Of a DNA stretch of 10,425 nucleotides, positions 1 through 8,322 are shown in pieces. The notes under the pieces were generated by a model. That model was given only the letters and a program-made list of their open reading frames with translations. It made no database searches and had not been told where the DNA came from. Made by a program: the position numbers and the translations under genes. Origin of the DNA: Draconibacterium sp. (GTDB lineage: Bacteria; Bacteroidota; Bacteroidia; Bacteroidales; Prolixibacteraceae); the NCBI GenBank assembly GCA_030595485.1, contig JAUVDE010000077.1:1-10425 (forward strand). The letters run 5' to 3'. Positions within the stretch are counted from its first letter, which is position 1. Each line of letters starts with the position of its first letter.

Positions 1-1
1 A

Positions 2-1102
2 GGAGTAGAAAGAACTACCGTTGTAAAAATGCTACCACAAATTCTTCGCGAAAATGGCTATCGTACCATTCATTCGGGTAAAGCACATTTTGGAGCAAAA
101 GATACACCGGGAGAAGATCCTTTAAATTTAGGTTTTGATGTAAATATTGCCGGACATGCTGCCGGTGGTCCAGGAAGTTATTATGCAAAAAATAATTTTA
201 GTGCCGCATTTCGCAAAGGCGACCGCATTTGGGATATTCCTGGATTAGAAAAATATCATGGAACCGATATGTATTTGAACGAGGTTTTAACAATTGAAGC
301 AAACCAACAAATTGATAAAGCTGTTGCCGAAGAAAAACCGTTTTACTTGTACATGTCTCATTATGCTATTCATGCGCCCTGGGAAAAAGACTTCCGTTTT
401 TACGACAAATACAAAGCTATGGGATTGACCGATTTTCAGGCTACATACGCATCGATGGTGGAAAGTATGGATAAGTCTTTGGGCGATTTAATGCAAAATG
501 TAAGGAGACATGGTTTGGAAGAAAATACCATCATCATTTTTATGTCGGACAATGGGCAGCCAAGTCAGGCCGACAGGAATTTACCATTACGCGGACACAA
601 ACTTACACCCTACGAAGGTGGTGTGCGGGTTCCACTAATTGTGGATTGGCCGGGAGTAACTGAACCAAATTCGGAAAACGAAAACTATGTGATCATAGAC
701 GACTTGTTTCCCACAATTCTTGAAATGGCAGGAGTGCAAAAATACGAGCAAGTTGGTGGTATTATTGATGGCAAAAGTTTTGTCCCTTTTTTGAAGGACG
801 ATAGTAACCAAAAGCAAAACCGACCCATATTCTGGCACTATCCAAACACCTACGACCAACCTCCATACAGTTCAGTACGCATGGGCGATTGGAAATTAAT
901 TTACCAGCATGTTACACAAGATCTGGAATTGTATAAGCTTTCAAACGACATTTCGGAACAAAATAACCTTGCCAAAAATGAGAAACAAAAATTGGCAGAA
1001 ATGGCAAAAGTACTCTCCGGTTTTTTGCGCGAAACTGAAGCCCAAATGCCTGTAATAAAAAAGAAAAATATACCCGTGCCTTATCCTGATGAGGTGATTT
1101 AA
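2..1102 (+). CDS. S1-family sulfatase, 5'-truncated by window edge
   Basis: The frame is open from the left edge, so the first ATG at 29 is internal and not the start. The codons before it (positions 2-28) continue the protein as GVERTTVVK. The visible part is the C-terminal three quarters of a type I sulfatase, a hydrolase that removes sulfate esters from sugars. Supporting motifs are GKAHFG (the family GKWHxG lysine and histidine), HYAIHAPW, MSDNG with the metal-binding Asp-Asn at 548-553, and YEGGVRVP. A C-terminal subdomain ends with an ELY..SND..E..N pattern. The N-terminal metal aspartates, the formylglycine Cys-x-Pro-x-Arg site and any signal peptide lie outside the window and cannot be checked. 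The motifs resemble the arylsulfatase A group; I cannot assign a subfamily or sulfate position. It is followed after 12 bases by another sulfatase, so the two are probably one operon. Confidence 0.93.
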   Translation, partial: GVERTTVVKMLPQILRENGYRTIHSGKAHFGAKDTPGEDPLNLGFDVNIAGHAAGGPGSYYAKNNFSAAFRKGDRIWDIPGLEKYHGTDMYLNEVLTIEANQQIDKAVAEEKPFYLYMSHYAIHAPWEKDFRFYDKYKAMGLTDFQATYASMVESMDKSLGDLMQNVRRHGLEENTIIIFMSDNGQPSQADRNLPLRGHKLTPYEGGVRVPLIVDWPGVTEPNSENENYVIIDDLFPTILEMAGVQKYEQVGGIIDGKSFVPFLKDDSNQKQNRPIFWHYPNTYDQPPYSSVRMGDWKLIYQHVTQDLELYKLSNDISEQNNLAKNEKQKLAEMAKVLSGFLRETEAQMPVIKKKNIPVPYPDEVI

Positions 1103-1114
1103 ATACAAAAAAAC

Positions 1115-2545
1115 ATGAAAACAAATTTCTACCTACTAATTCTCACTGCAATTTTTTTGGTTTCCTGTACAGCAAAAACCGAAACCGAAAGCCAGAATCC
1201 AAACATCATCCTAATTATGTGCGACGACCTCGGTTGGGGCGATACTGGTTTTAATGGAAACGAAATTATTAAAACCCCGAATCTGGACATGCTGGCTGGA
1301 AAAGGAATAACTTTTAATCGTTTTTATTCAGCATCGGCAGTTTGTTCGCCAACACGCGGTAGTTGTTTAACCGGAAGAAATCCGTATCGTTATGGAATTC
1401 CGACAGCCAATGCCGGGCACATGAAAAAAGAAGAGATTACTTTGCCTGAATTATTAAAAGGAGAAGGATATGCAACCGGTCATTTTGGGAAATGGCACTT
1501 GGGAACGCTCACCACAAAAGTAAAAGATGCTAACCGTGGCAGGCCAGGCGATTCAACTCATTACAGTATTCCAACTATGCATGGTTACGATACTTATTTG
1601 GTTACCGAGTCGAAGATTCCAACTTACGACCCCATGTTAAAACCTGCAAAATTTGACACGGAAAAGGGCGAAAGTTTACGTTACGGTTGGCAAGCGGTTG
1701 AAAATAGAAATGAGGCAAAACAATATGGAACACATTACTGGATAGGTGAGGAGGTTTTTGAAACTGAAAATCTAGAAGGTGACAACTCTCAGCTTGTTAT
1801 GGACAGAGTAATTCCATTTGTAGAAAAATCGGTTGAAAATAAGGATCCATTCTTTTCGGTGGTGTGGTTTCAAACACCTCATTTGCCTGTTGTTGCCAAT
1901 GCCGAAATGATGGCTGAATACAGTCAATATTCGCATCAGGAGCAAATTTATTATGCAACTATTTCTGGAATGGATGAGCAGGTTGGTCGTCTCTGGAAAA
2001 AACTGGAAGAGCTGGGACAGGCAGAAAATACAATGATTTGGTTTTGTAGCGATAACGGCCCGGAAAATGGAACTCCTGGAACCTCAGGTCCTTTCCGCGA
2101 AAGAAAACGTTCGCTTTACGAAGGTGGTGTTCGTGTACCTGCATTTTGTGTTTATCTCAATGGAATTACAGACGGTCAGAAAACCGATTTCCCATCGTTT
2201 ACCAGTGATTACTTGCCTACTATTGTTGACATGTTAAAACTTGATTTTCCTGCTGAACGCCCAATCGATGGAGTTAGCATAAAGGAGGTTTTAAATGGTG
2301 AAAATATCAATCGCGAAAAACCAATGGGCTTTCAGTATGGCGGAAAAATATCGTGGGTAACGCAGGAATATAAACTAATAAGTACCGACAAAGGAAAGAC
2401 GTTTGAGCTTTATAATCTCGTGAATGACCCGAGTGAAACTAAAAATATTATTGAGGAGAATTCTGATTTGGCAGATAAAATGAAAGCTGATTTATTGGCT
2501 TGGGTGGAATCTTGTAAGCAGTCGAATGAAGGTGCTGATTATTAA
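1115..2545 (+). CDS. Lipoprotein arylsulfatase, S1 family
   Basis: This is a complete 476-residue formylglycine sulfatase, close to the usual family length. The N-terminus is a lipoprotein signal with lipobox LVSC, the lipidated Cys being residue 18, so the enzyme should be anchored in an envelope membrane. Metal-binding Asp37-Asp38 are followed by the signature C77-S-P-T-R81-G-S-C-L-T-G, where Cys77 would be oxidised to formylglycine. Lys126 and His128 sit in GKWHLG, and the second metal pair is Asp313-Asn314 in CSDNG, followed by RSLYEGGVRVPAF. All expected catalytic residues are present. The sequence resembles arylsulfatase A/GALNS-type enzymes; the true substrate is unknown. Being of the Cys type, it needs an anSME-type radical SAM maturase, not seen here. 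No clear Shine-Dalgarno sequence precedes the ATG, as is normal in Bacteroidota. It starts 12 bases after the preceding sulfatase. Confidence 0.95.
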   Translation: MKTNFYLLILTAIFLVSCTAKTETESQNPNIILIMCDDLGWGDTGFNGNEIIKTPNLDMLAGKGITFNRFYSASAVCSPTRGSCLTGRNPYRYGIPTANAGHMKKEEITLPELLKGEGYATGHFGKWHLGTLTTKVKDANRGRPGDSTHYSIPTMHGYDTYLVTESKIPTYDPMLKPAKFDTEKGESLRYGWQAVENRNEAKQYGTHYWIGEEVFETENLEGDNSQLVMDRVIPFVEKSVENKDPFFSVVWFQTPHLPVVANAEMMAEYSQYSHQEQIYYATISGMDEQVGRLWKKLEELGQAENTMIWFCSDNGPENGTPGTSGPFRERKRSLYEGGVRVPAFCVYLNGITDGQKTDFPSFTSDYLPTIVDMLKLDFPAERPIDGVSIKEVLNGENINREKPMGFQYGGKISWVTQEYKLISTDKGKTFELYNLVNDPSETKNIIEENSDLADKMKADLLAWVESCKQSNEGADY

Positions 2546-2583
2546 CTGGTTTTTAATTGAAAACACATCTTTAAAACTAATTG

Positions 2584-2628
2584 TAATACAAAAAACATAT
2601 CTATTATTTTGATATGTTTTCTGTATTA
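2584..2628. terminator. Bidirectional terminator hairpin between convergent sulfatases
   Basis: The arms 2584-2601 and 2611-2628 are complementary over 18 pairs with one A/C mismatch (2591 against 2621), around a 9-base loop. The arms contain A-runs and T-runs, so each strand shows a U-rich stretch. It lies between two genes that converge (stops at 2545 and 2639), which fits a two-way transcription terminator. Confidence 0.75.
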
Positions 2629-2638
2629 TAAGTGATGT

Positions 2639-4081
2639 TTATTCCCTGTCAGGATAACCATTAATATCATTATTCCGAACATCTTTCAGTTTTAACGCCA
2701 GCAATTCTTTAAAATGGTTTAGCGTATCCAGATGCTCTGGACGTTTTGCCAAATTCGTTATTTGGTGCGGGTCTTTTAGCATGTCAAACAGTTCGTATCC
2801 CAAGCTGCCATCTTCGTTGTACGACATAAAAGCCCACTCTCTGTTTCGCAATAAAAATGATTTGCCGCCTTGCGTAACTGTAAAAATCATATCGCGAACT
2901 TCTGCTTCTGGATTTTTAATGGTAGGTACCAAACTTTTCCCCTGAATATGTTTTGGAGGAGTTAATCCTGCCAGTTCCGAAATTGTGGGATACAAATCCA
3001 CCAGTTCTGCAAAAGAGTTACAAACAGCAGGTTTTTCACCTGGTACTTTAATGATCAATGGAACGCGAACCGATTCATCCTTTAAGCTAACTTTCATCCA
3101 AAAGCGGTGTTCTGCCAAATGAAAGCCATGGTCGGAAGTAAAGATTACTATGGTGTTGTCTTCCAAACCTTCTTCTTTTAAGGCATTTAAAACCCTTCCA
3201 ACTTGCGCATCCATATACGAAACCGAGGCATAGTAACCGGCGATTGCTTTTTTCTCTTGCTCGGGACTCATCTTAGCATTCACGCTGGTAACGTAGTTAA
3301 TAGCGCGTTTGGGCATGTCAGCCCAATCGTCGTTGTAACTTATCGGGAATGCCATTCTTTCCCACGGATAAGGTTCGAAATATTCTTTTGGTGCCACAAA
3401 AGGTACGTGTGGTCGCACAAATCCAACTGCTAAAAAGAAGGGTTTGTCTTTGTTTGCTTTAATCAGCTGAATAGCCTTTAAGGCCGTTTTTCCATCGGGT
3501 TGTGCATCGTCTCCACCTTCTGATTTTACAATGGTCATTACATTTCCATCTTTTACAGGCTTCGTGCCATCCGGATTGTTTTGAACCAATTCGCCAACAC
3601 CGGGTGATAAATATTCCAATCCTTTGCTGTTGTAGCGTTCGTTCCACGACAAAGAATCATCTTCGCCATTCGAACCTTGCGAAATATGAATAGGAACACC
3701 CATATGGTAAATTTTACTCACCCGCATCGATTTGTAGCCGTTGTCCATAAACAATTGAGACCAACTTTTTCTATCTCCCACGTTTTCGCGCCCACTTGTG
3801 TAACCATGCGTACCAGTGGCATGAGGATAGTAACCAAACATTAATGAAGCACGCGAAGGACCACAAACCGGAAACTGGCAATAGGCACTGGTGTACATTA
3901 CTCCTTCCGAAGCCAATTTGTCGATGTTTGGCGTAAAACAAGCCTTGTTTTCGTACGACGAAAGTGCGGTGGCTGTTAAATCATCGGAGATGATAAATAA
4001 TACGTTTGGTTTTTCTTTTGCTTGGGTAAGGTATGCGCCGATAACAAATAGTAGAAGTAGAATCTTTCTCAGATTAGCCAT
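2639..4081 (-). CDS. Iduronate-2-sulfatase-like S1 sulfatase (S1_7-type)
   Basis: This 480-residue exported sulfatase has a Sec signal peptide (about residues 1-21, likely cut after LTQA) and no lipobox, so it should be soluble in the periplasm or secreted. Asp33-Asp34 are the first metal ligands. C73-G-P-S-R77 is the formylglycine site, Lys123 and His126 lie in SKIYHMG, and Asp317-His318 form the second metal pair in TSDHGFHLAEH. The SDHGFHLxEHxxWxK block and the CGPSR form are typical of iduronate-2-sulfatase relatives, a group that also includes enzymes on algal and host uronic-acid polysaccharides. The signature ends LMFG where most members have LTG. It faces away from the S1_11-type sulfatase and converges on the arylsulfatase at its other end. 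The subfamily call is from motif memory; the exact substrate is not determined. Confidence 0.94.
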   Translation of the reverse strand: MANLRKILLLLFVIGAYLTQAKEKPNVLFIISDDLTATALSSYENKACFTPNIDKLASEGVMYTSAYCQFPVCGPSRASLMFGYYPHATGTHGYTSGRENVGDRKSWSQLFMDNGYKSMRVSKIYHMGVPIHISQGSNGEDDSLSWNERYNSKGLEYLSPGVGELVQNNPDGTKPVKDGNVMTIVKSEGGDDAQPDGKTALKAIQLIKANKDKPFFLAVGFVRPHVPFVAPKEYFEPYPWERMAFPISYNDDWADMPKRAINYVTSVNAKMSPEQEKKAIAGYYASVSYMDAQVGRVLNALKEEGLEDNTIVIFTSDHGFHLAEHRFWMKVSLKDESVRVPLIIKVPGEKPAVCNSFAELVDLYPTISELAGLTPPKHIQGKSLVPTIKNPEAEVRDMIFTVTQGGKSFLLRNREWAFMSYNEDGSLGYELFDMLKDPHQITNLAKRPEHLDTLNHFKELLALKLKDVRNNDINGYPDRE

Positions 4082-4112
4082 TTTGTGTTTTTATTTATTT
4101 ATAAAGGTAATG

Positions 4113-4137
4113 AATGCAAAATATAAAATTTCGCATT
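4113..4137. promoter_or_regulatory. Inverted repeat, candidate operator in divergent promoter region
   Basis: The 10-base arms AATGCAAAAT (4113-4122) and ATTTCGCATT (4128-4137) are complementary except at one position and are separated by five bases. The right arm runs into the TTG -33 element of the promoter for the downstream sulfatase, and the whole repeat lies 32 bases upstream of the divergent sulfatase start. A regulator bound here could control both genes. This is inferred from position and symmetry only. Confidence 0.4.
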
Positions 4138-4165
4138 GTATTCATTAAATATATTAATAAGTTTG
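4136..4165 (+). promoter_or_regulatory. Bacteroidota-type promoter (TTG-N19-TAAGTTTG)
   Basis: TTG at 4136-4138 is followed after exactly 19 bases by TAAGTTTG at 4158-4165. This matches the known Bacteroidota primary sigma consensus TTG-N19/20-TAnnTTTG. Transcription would start near 4170-4173, giving a leader of about 15 bases before the ATG at 4187. This placement argues against an upstream ATG at 4136 being the translation start. Confidence 0.7.
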
Positions 4166-4186
4166 AAGTTTATAAAGAAAAAAATC

Positions 4187-5776
4187 ATGAAGATAACTAA
4201 AAGCCAATACCTAATTCTTTTATTTCTGGTACTATTTGCTGCTTGTACGGTAAATGAAAAACCAATTGAGCAACCCAATATTGTTTTTATAATGAGCGAC
4301 GACCATGCTTATCAGGCGATTAGTGCTTATGGTCATGGATTAAACAACACGCCAAACATTGATAGAATTGCAGAAGAAGGAGCACTTTTTACGCATGGCT
4401 ATGTAACGAATTCGATTTGTGCGCCGAGCCGTGCAGTAATGTTGACTGGCAAGCATAGTTTTGTAAATGGGAAAGTTGATAATCTACAGGCCTTTAATTG
4501 GGATCAAGATAATTTTGCCAAACAGTTACAAAAGGCTGGTTACCAAACTGCCATGATTGGAAAAATTCATATTAATGGTTTGCCACAAGGTTTCGATTAT
4601 TCAAATGTATTGCCAGGGCAGGGCCAATATTATAATCCCGATTTTATTGAAAATGGAGAGAAAAAAAGATACGAAGGATATTGTACCCAAATTACAACCG
4701 ATATTGCTTTAGATTGGCTTAAAAATAAGCGTGCTAAAGATAAACCATTCATGATGCTTTACCATCAGAAAGCACCGCACCGTACTTGGATGCCAGAAAA
4801 AAAGTATCTTGATTTATTTGATGACGTAAACTTTACACCTCCTGCAAATTTCTTTGATGATTACAAGAACCGACCTGTTGCTGCCAAGCACGAAATGGGC
4901 ATTTTTGAGCATATGGATTTGGTTTACGACCTCAAGATGTTGGATGAGGAAGGTGAGATTAAAGCGAAGTACCGAGGAGCTGCCCAGAATATGTATAATC
5001 GAATGAACGATGAGCAACGAGCAGCCTGGGATGAACATTACAAACCACTTATAACGGATTTTAAAGTGCAAAAGCTTGAAGGAAAGGAACTGGCTTTGTG
5101 GAAGTTTAACCGCTACATGAGAGATTATTTGGCGACTATTCAGTCGGTTGATGATGGAGTAGGACAAATGTTAGATTATTTAGATGAGGCAGGATTGGCC
5201 GAGAATACAATTGTAGTTTATACTTCCGATCAAGGCTTTTATTTGGGAGAACACGGTTGGTTCGATAAACGATTTATGTACGAAGAGTCGTTCCGCACAC
5301 CCCTGTTAATGCGTTATCCGAAAGAAATTAAGGAGGGAACAGTAGTGGATGAATTGATCCAAAATCTTGATTTTGCTGCTACCTTTCTTGACTACGCCAA
5401 CACTTCAATTCCTGAAGATATTCAAGGTGAATCTTTCCGCGAAGTTGTAAGTGGAGAAAGTGATGATTGGCGAGATGCAATCTATTACACTTATTATGAG
5501 TACCCTGGAGAACACAATGTGCAGCGCCACCATGGAATTCGTACCGACCGTTATAAACTCATTCATTTTTATTACGATTCGGATACCTGGGAATTATACG
5601 ACTTGGAAATAGATCCGACCGAAATGAATAATTTATATGGTAATCCTGAATATGCTGCTGTGCAAAAACAAATGCATAAAAAACTGATTGAAGTACGTGA
5701 AAAGTATGGCGATAGCGATGAGATTGATAAAGAGCATTTAACACGCTTTCTCGATAAGAAAAATATCAAACACTAA
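4187..5776 (+). CDS. Lipoprotein GlcNAc-6-sulfatase-like S1 sulfatase (S1_11-type)
   Basis: This 529-residue sulfatase probably removes 6-O-sulfate from N-acetylglucosamine units. I chose ATG 4187 over the in-frame ATG at 4136 because it gives a clean lipoprotein signal (MKITKSQ, hydrophobic core, LFAAC with Cys20) and lies just downstream of a good promoter. Catalytic features are Asp38-Asp39, C78-A-P-S-R82-A-V-M-L-T-G (formylglycine at Cys78), Lys126 and His128 in GKIH, Lys195 and His198 in KAPHRTW, and Asp348-Gln349 in TSDQGFYLGEHGWFDKR. The blocks GFDYSNVLPGQGQYYNPDF and KAPHRTWMP are characteristic of the N-acetylglucosamine-6-sulfatase group (human GNS, Bacteroides BT4656). Substrate is inferred from this likeness. 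It heads a likely operon with a GH18 enzyme and a DUF2961 protein, which fits a GlcNAc-containing sulfated glycan. Confidence 0.93.
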   Translation: MKITKSQYLILLFLVLFAACTVNEKPIEQPNIVFIMSDDHAYQAISAYGHGLNNTPNIDRIAEEGALFTHGYVTNSICAPSRAVMLTGKHSFVNGKVDNLQAFNWDQDNFAKQLQKAGYQTAMIGKIHINGLPQGFDYSNVLPGQGQYYNPDFIENGEKKRYEGYCTQITTDIALDWLKNKRAKDKPFMMLYHQKAPHRTWMPEKKYLDLFDDVNFTPPANFFDDYKNRPVAAKHEMGIFEHMDLVYDLKMLDEEGEIKAKYRGAAQNMYNRMNDEQRAAWDEHYKPLITDFKVQKLEGKELALWKFNRYMRDYLATIQSVDDGVGQMLDYLDEAGLAENTIVVYTSDQGFYLGEHGWFDKRFMYEESFRTPLLMRYPKEIKEGTVVDELIQNLDFAATFLDYANTSIPEDIQGESFREVVSGESDDWRDAIYYTYYEYPGEHNVQRHHGIRTDRYKLIHFYYDSDTWELYDLEIDPTEMNNLYGNPEYAAVQKQMHKKLIEVREKYGDSDEIDKEHLTRFLDKKNIKH

Positions 5777-5853
5777 TAGTAATACATAAACTGGTTTACT
5801 CTTGTTACAATAGAATTCAATCATTTAAAACTAATTGAGAGGATAGATACATA

Positions 5854-7209
5854 ATGAGATTGATTGTAATAATAGTCACTTGGGCATTAATCATTTTTGT
5901 TTATAAAGATGGACATGCAGTAGTATCAACCACTGGTCAAAGTTTTTACACGCCTACTGGAAATAACACATCTTTTAGAGAAGAAACGAGTCATACGGTT
6001 CGTGTAATTAGTTATTTGCCGTATTACAATATCTCATCAGTTTCAAAAGAAGTTTTGAATCATTTAACACATGTCAATTATTTTTCGCTGGGCGTAGATA
6101 GTTCAGGAGAATTAGGTCGTATTAATGGAAGCGGTACTTTTCTTCATTTAAATCAAATACCACAGGTTGCAAAAGATCTTGACACGCTAAAAAGCTGGAG
6201 GACTGAAAGCGAAACACAGATATTTGTAGTTTTCGGTGGTTGGGTTCAATCCGATTATTTCGATGAAATGGCTGCAAGTGATGAGGCTCGTGCAAACTTT
6301 GTAAAAAATGTAAAAACACTACTATTGAATAATGGAGTTGATGGAGCAGATATTGACTGGGAAGGGTATCATGGAGAAGTAAATGATTCTAACTATGGCA
6401 AATTATTAAGCGAATTAAAAACTGCTTTTGAAGGAACAAGTTTACAATTGTCAGTGGCCATTGGAAAAACACACACTTCGTTAGCCGACGAATTTACGAA
6501 TAACAAGGTGGACCATATTGGATTAATGACTTATGGAAGAGTGTTTGGAGACGGAATGCAGGTTTCTATAGCGCAGTTAAATGAATATGTACAACAGTGG
6601 ATTGACGCAGGGGCAAAAGCAGATAAATTGGTTGCAGGTGTCCCGTTTTATGGAAGAACTCCCACTGATGGAAGCTCTATAAAGTATAGTGAAATTGTTA
6701 GTTTGTATGATTCTGAGGCATCCGTAAACTCCGTAGTTCATAACAGTAAAACTTATTACTATAATGGCATTGATGCTATAAAAGAAAAAGCGACTTATGT
6801 TTTGGAATCAGGACTAAAAGGCATAATGATATGGGAGCAAGGCTACGATGTAGATATTAATAATCCAAAATCATTACTAAAAAGCATAAGCGAGGTTATT
6901 CCTGTTGGAACTGTTGTTGGAATAACGGAATCTGAAATTCCGATAGAGAATGATAACATCAACTTTCAGGTTTATCCAAGTCCTGTTTCTGACCATCTGA
7001 ATGTCAAGTTGAATACTTCAATAAATTCTGCAGTAATATTTTCTATTCATGATATTTATGGAAGAAAAATAGAACAAGTTGCAACAAAAAGGAAAATGGA
7101 ATCTGAGCATACTTATACAATTCCTGTGGCATCGTTAAAAAACGGAATTTACCTGTTACGTTTAACGTATAACAACAAAACCGATTCGATTAAATTTATT
7201 AAACAGTAG
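5854..7209 (+). CDS. Secreted GH18 glycosidase with T9SS sorting domain
   Basis: This 451-residue protein has a signal peptide (about 1-22, only one basic residue at its start), a GH18 barrel (about 48-350) and a type IX secretion sorting domain (about 370-451: VYPSP, IYGRKI, LKNGIYLLRL, ending in KFIKQ). The GH18 motif DxxDxDxE is intact as D163-G-A-D166-I-D168-W-E170, with Glu170 as the proton donor. AGVPFYGR and GIMIWEQGYD (Trp327) are also family-like. GH18 enzymes cut beta-1,4 links after GlcNAc by substrate-assisted catalysis, so it may act as a chitinase or an endo-beta-N-acetylglucosaminidase; I cannot decide which. Two usual accessory residues differ: the SxGG serine is Val126 and MTYD is MTYG (Gly228). 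A weak purine-rich stretch (GAGAGGA) ends 11 bases before the ATG. It lies 77 bases after the GlcNAc-6-sulfatase-like gene. Confidence 0.92.
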   Translation: MRLIVIIVTWALIIFVYKDGHAVVSTTGQSFYTPTGNNTSFREETSHTVRVISYLPYYNISSVSKEVLNHLTHVNYFSLGVDSSGELGRINGSGTFLHLNQIPQVAKDLDTLKSWRTESETQIFVVFGGWVQSDYFDEMAASDEARANFVKNVKTLLLNNGVDGADIDWEGYHGEVNDSNYGKLLSELKTAFEGTSLQLSVAIGKTHTSLADEFTNNKVDHIGLMTYGRVFGDGMQVSIAQLNEYVQQWIDAGAKADKLVAGVPFYGRTPTDGSSIKYSEIVSLYDSEASVNSVVHNSKTYYYNGIDAIKEKATYVLESGLKGIMIWEQGYDVDINNPKSLLKSISEVIPVGTVVGITESEIPIENDNINFQVYPSPVSDHLNVKLNTSINSAVIFSIHDIYGRKIEQVATKRKMESEHTYTIPVASLKNGIYLLRLTYNNKTDSIKFIKQ

Positions 7210-7236
7210 AAACAAACTTTGTTAAAACACTTAACT

Positions 7237-8223
7237 ATGAGAACTACTTTAATTTTGTTTATTAGTGTTCTGTTTTTTTTAATAACAGGATTTAGCAAAA
7301 GCATAATTGCTCAAACATATCCCGATGTAACCTCCCTGAAAACTTTTGGAACAATGGGCAAGGAATTGACTGTTTTGGAGTACGATAAGGAAACGGAATT
7401 GTTTAGTTACGATGGTAGAGGTTGTATAACTCACATGTGGTTTGGTGGACAAGAGTTGAAGCATATTGATATTTTAGTTTATGTTGATAGCGAAGTTCAG
7501 CCTTCTATAAACATGGATTTATACCTTGGGCATTGTATTGGATTTAAAGATGATTTCGCCCCTTGGGGAACCGAACGAATGGGTAATATTGGTGGCACTA
7601 GTGGAATATACAATACTTATAAAATTCCGTTTGGGAGCAAAATTAAAATTACTGCAAAGATAAAAGCCGAAGGAAAAGAGAAACAGCATTTTTGGTGGAT
7701 TGTGAGAGGAACAGAGAATCTTCCAGTTGTTTTTTCGGGCGTTAAATTGCCAAGTAATGCTCGATTAAAATTGCATAAGTTAGAAAACTATACCGCAGAG
7801 CCTTTAGAAGAATTTGATATGTGTAATGTGTCGGGAAAGGGAATGTTGTACATGGTTTGTATGGAAGCGAAAGGCCTGCGTGATACAAAGCATTGGAAAG
7901 ATATAAGTTATATGGAGTCATGTGTTAGAGCATATCTGGGAGGCGAAAAAGAACCGCTGTTTTTATCTTCTGGACTTGAAGATTATTTTTTGGGAACCTA
8001 TTATTTTAATAAAGGTAGGTATACAAATATGCTTGCGGGTTTAACACATTTCGATAAAAAGGAAAGAGAGTTTTCGGGCTATCGTTTGCATGAAGACGAC
8101 CCCGTATTTTTTCAGGATGGATTAAGGTTAACCAACCGCTGTGGAGAGAAAATAGGTAACAAAGTGTTTCACGATCCACCAAAAACCCGATATACAACCT
8201 ATACTTGGGTATACGAATGGTAA
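7237..8223 (+). CDS. DUF2961 / GH172-like exported protein
   Basis: This 328-residue protein has a Sec signal peptide of about 25 residues ending IIA before QTYPD, so it should be periplasmic or secreted. I prefer ATG 7237 to an in-frame TTG at 7219 because it begins directly with the signal peptide. The body matches DUF2961: an N-terminal beta-rich part (CITHMWF about residue 65, GHCIGFKDDFAPWG), then SSGLEDYFLGTYYF (Glu248), AGLTHF, YRLHEDDPVFFQDGLRL (Glu286) and the end TRYTTYTWVYEW. Characterised DUF2961 members form GH172 and act on furanosides, such as alpha-D-arabinofuranosides and difructose anhydrides. Glu248 in the conserved G-x-E-D-Y-F motif is a good catalytic candidate; I have not matched it to a known structure. 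It follows the GH18 gene by 27 bases and is probably co-transcribed. The substrate is unknown. Confidence 0.85.
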   Translation: MRTTLILFISVLFFLITGFSKSIIAQTYPDVTSLKTFGTMGKELTVLEYDKETELFSYDGRGCITHMWFGGQELKHIDILVYVDSEVQPSINMDLYLGHCIGFKDDFAPWGTERMGNIGGTSGIYNTYKIPFGSKIKITAKIKAEGKEKQHFWWIVRGTENLPVVFSGVKLPSNARLKLHKLENYTAEPLEEFDMCNVSGKGMLYMVCMEAKGLRDTKHWKDISYMESCVRAYLGGEKEPLFLSSGLEDYFLGTYYFNKGRYTNMLAGLTHFDKKEREFSGYRLHEDDPVFFQDGLRLTNRCGEKIGNKVFHDPPKTRYTTYTWVYEW

Positions 8224-8322
8224 ACTAAGATTAAAGAATTAGGTGATTAATAAACAATAATATTTTTTGTTAAATAAGAGATTAATTGTGTAAATTGTAG
8301 GAAACTTTAAATCTCAAATATA

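Noticed and set aside
3459..3693. Alternative open frames on both strands within the iduronate-2-sulfatase-like gene
   Set aside because: They are rich in Cys, Arg, His and Trp from frame-shifted reading of a conserved sulfatase region, with no start signals.
4136..4186. 17-codon N-terminal extension of the S1_11-type sulfatase
   Set aside because: It begins inside the promoter (-33 box) and would put charged residues before the lipoprotein signal; ATG 4187 gives a normal signal peptide.
4814..5167. 117-codon minus-strand open frame inside the S1_11-type sulfatase
   Set aside because: It is fully antisense to a well-supported enzyme and its translation shows no family motifs.
5785..5810. 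Short hairpin TAAAC/GTTTA after the S1_11-type sulfatase
   Set aside because: The stem is only five pairs with a two-base loop and no T-run follows, so it is not a convincing terminator.
8261..8300. Possible promoter before the small membrane protein gene
   Set aside because: TA-N3-TTTG and TAAATTGT resemble the -7 box but neither matches in spacing and sequence with a good TTG upstream.
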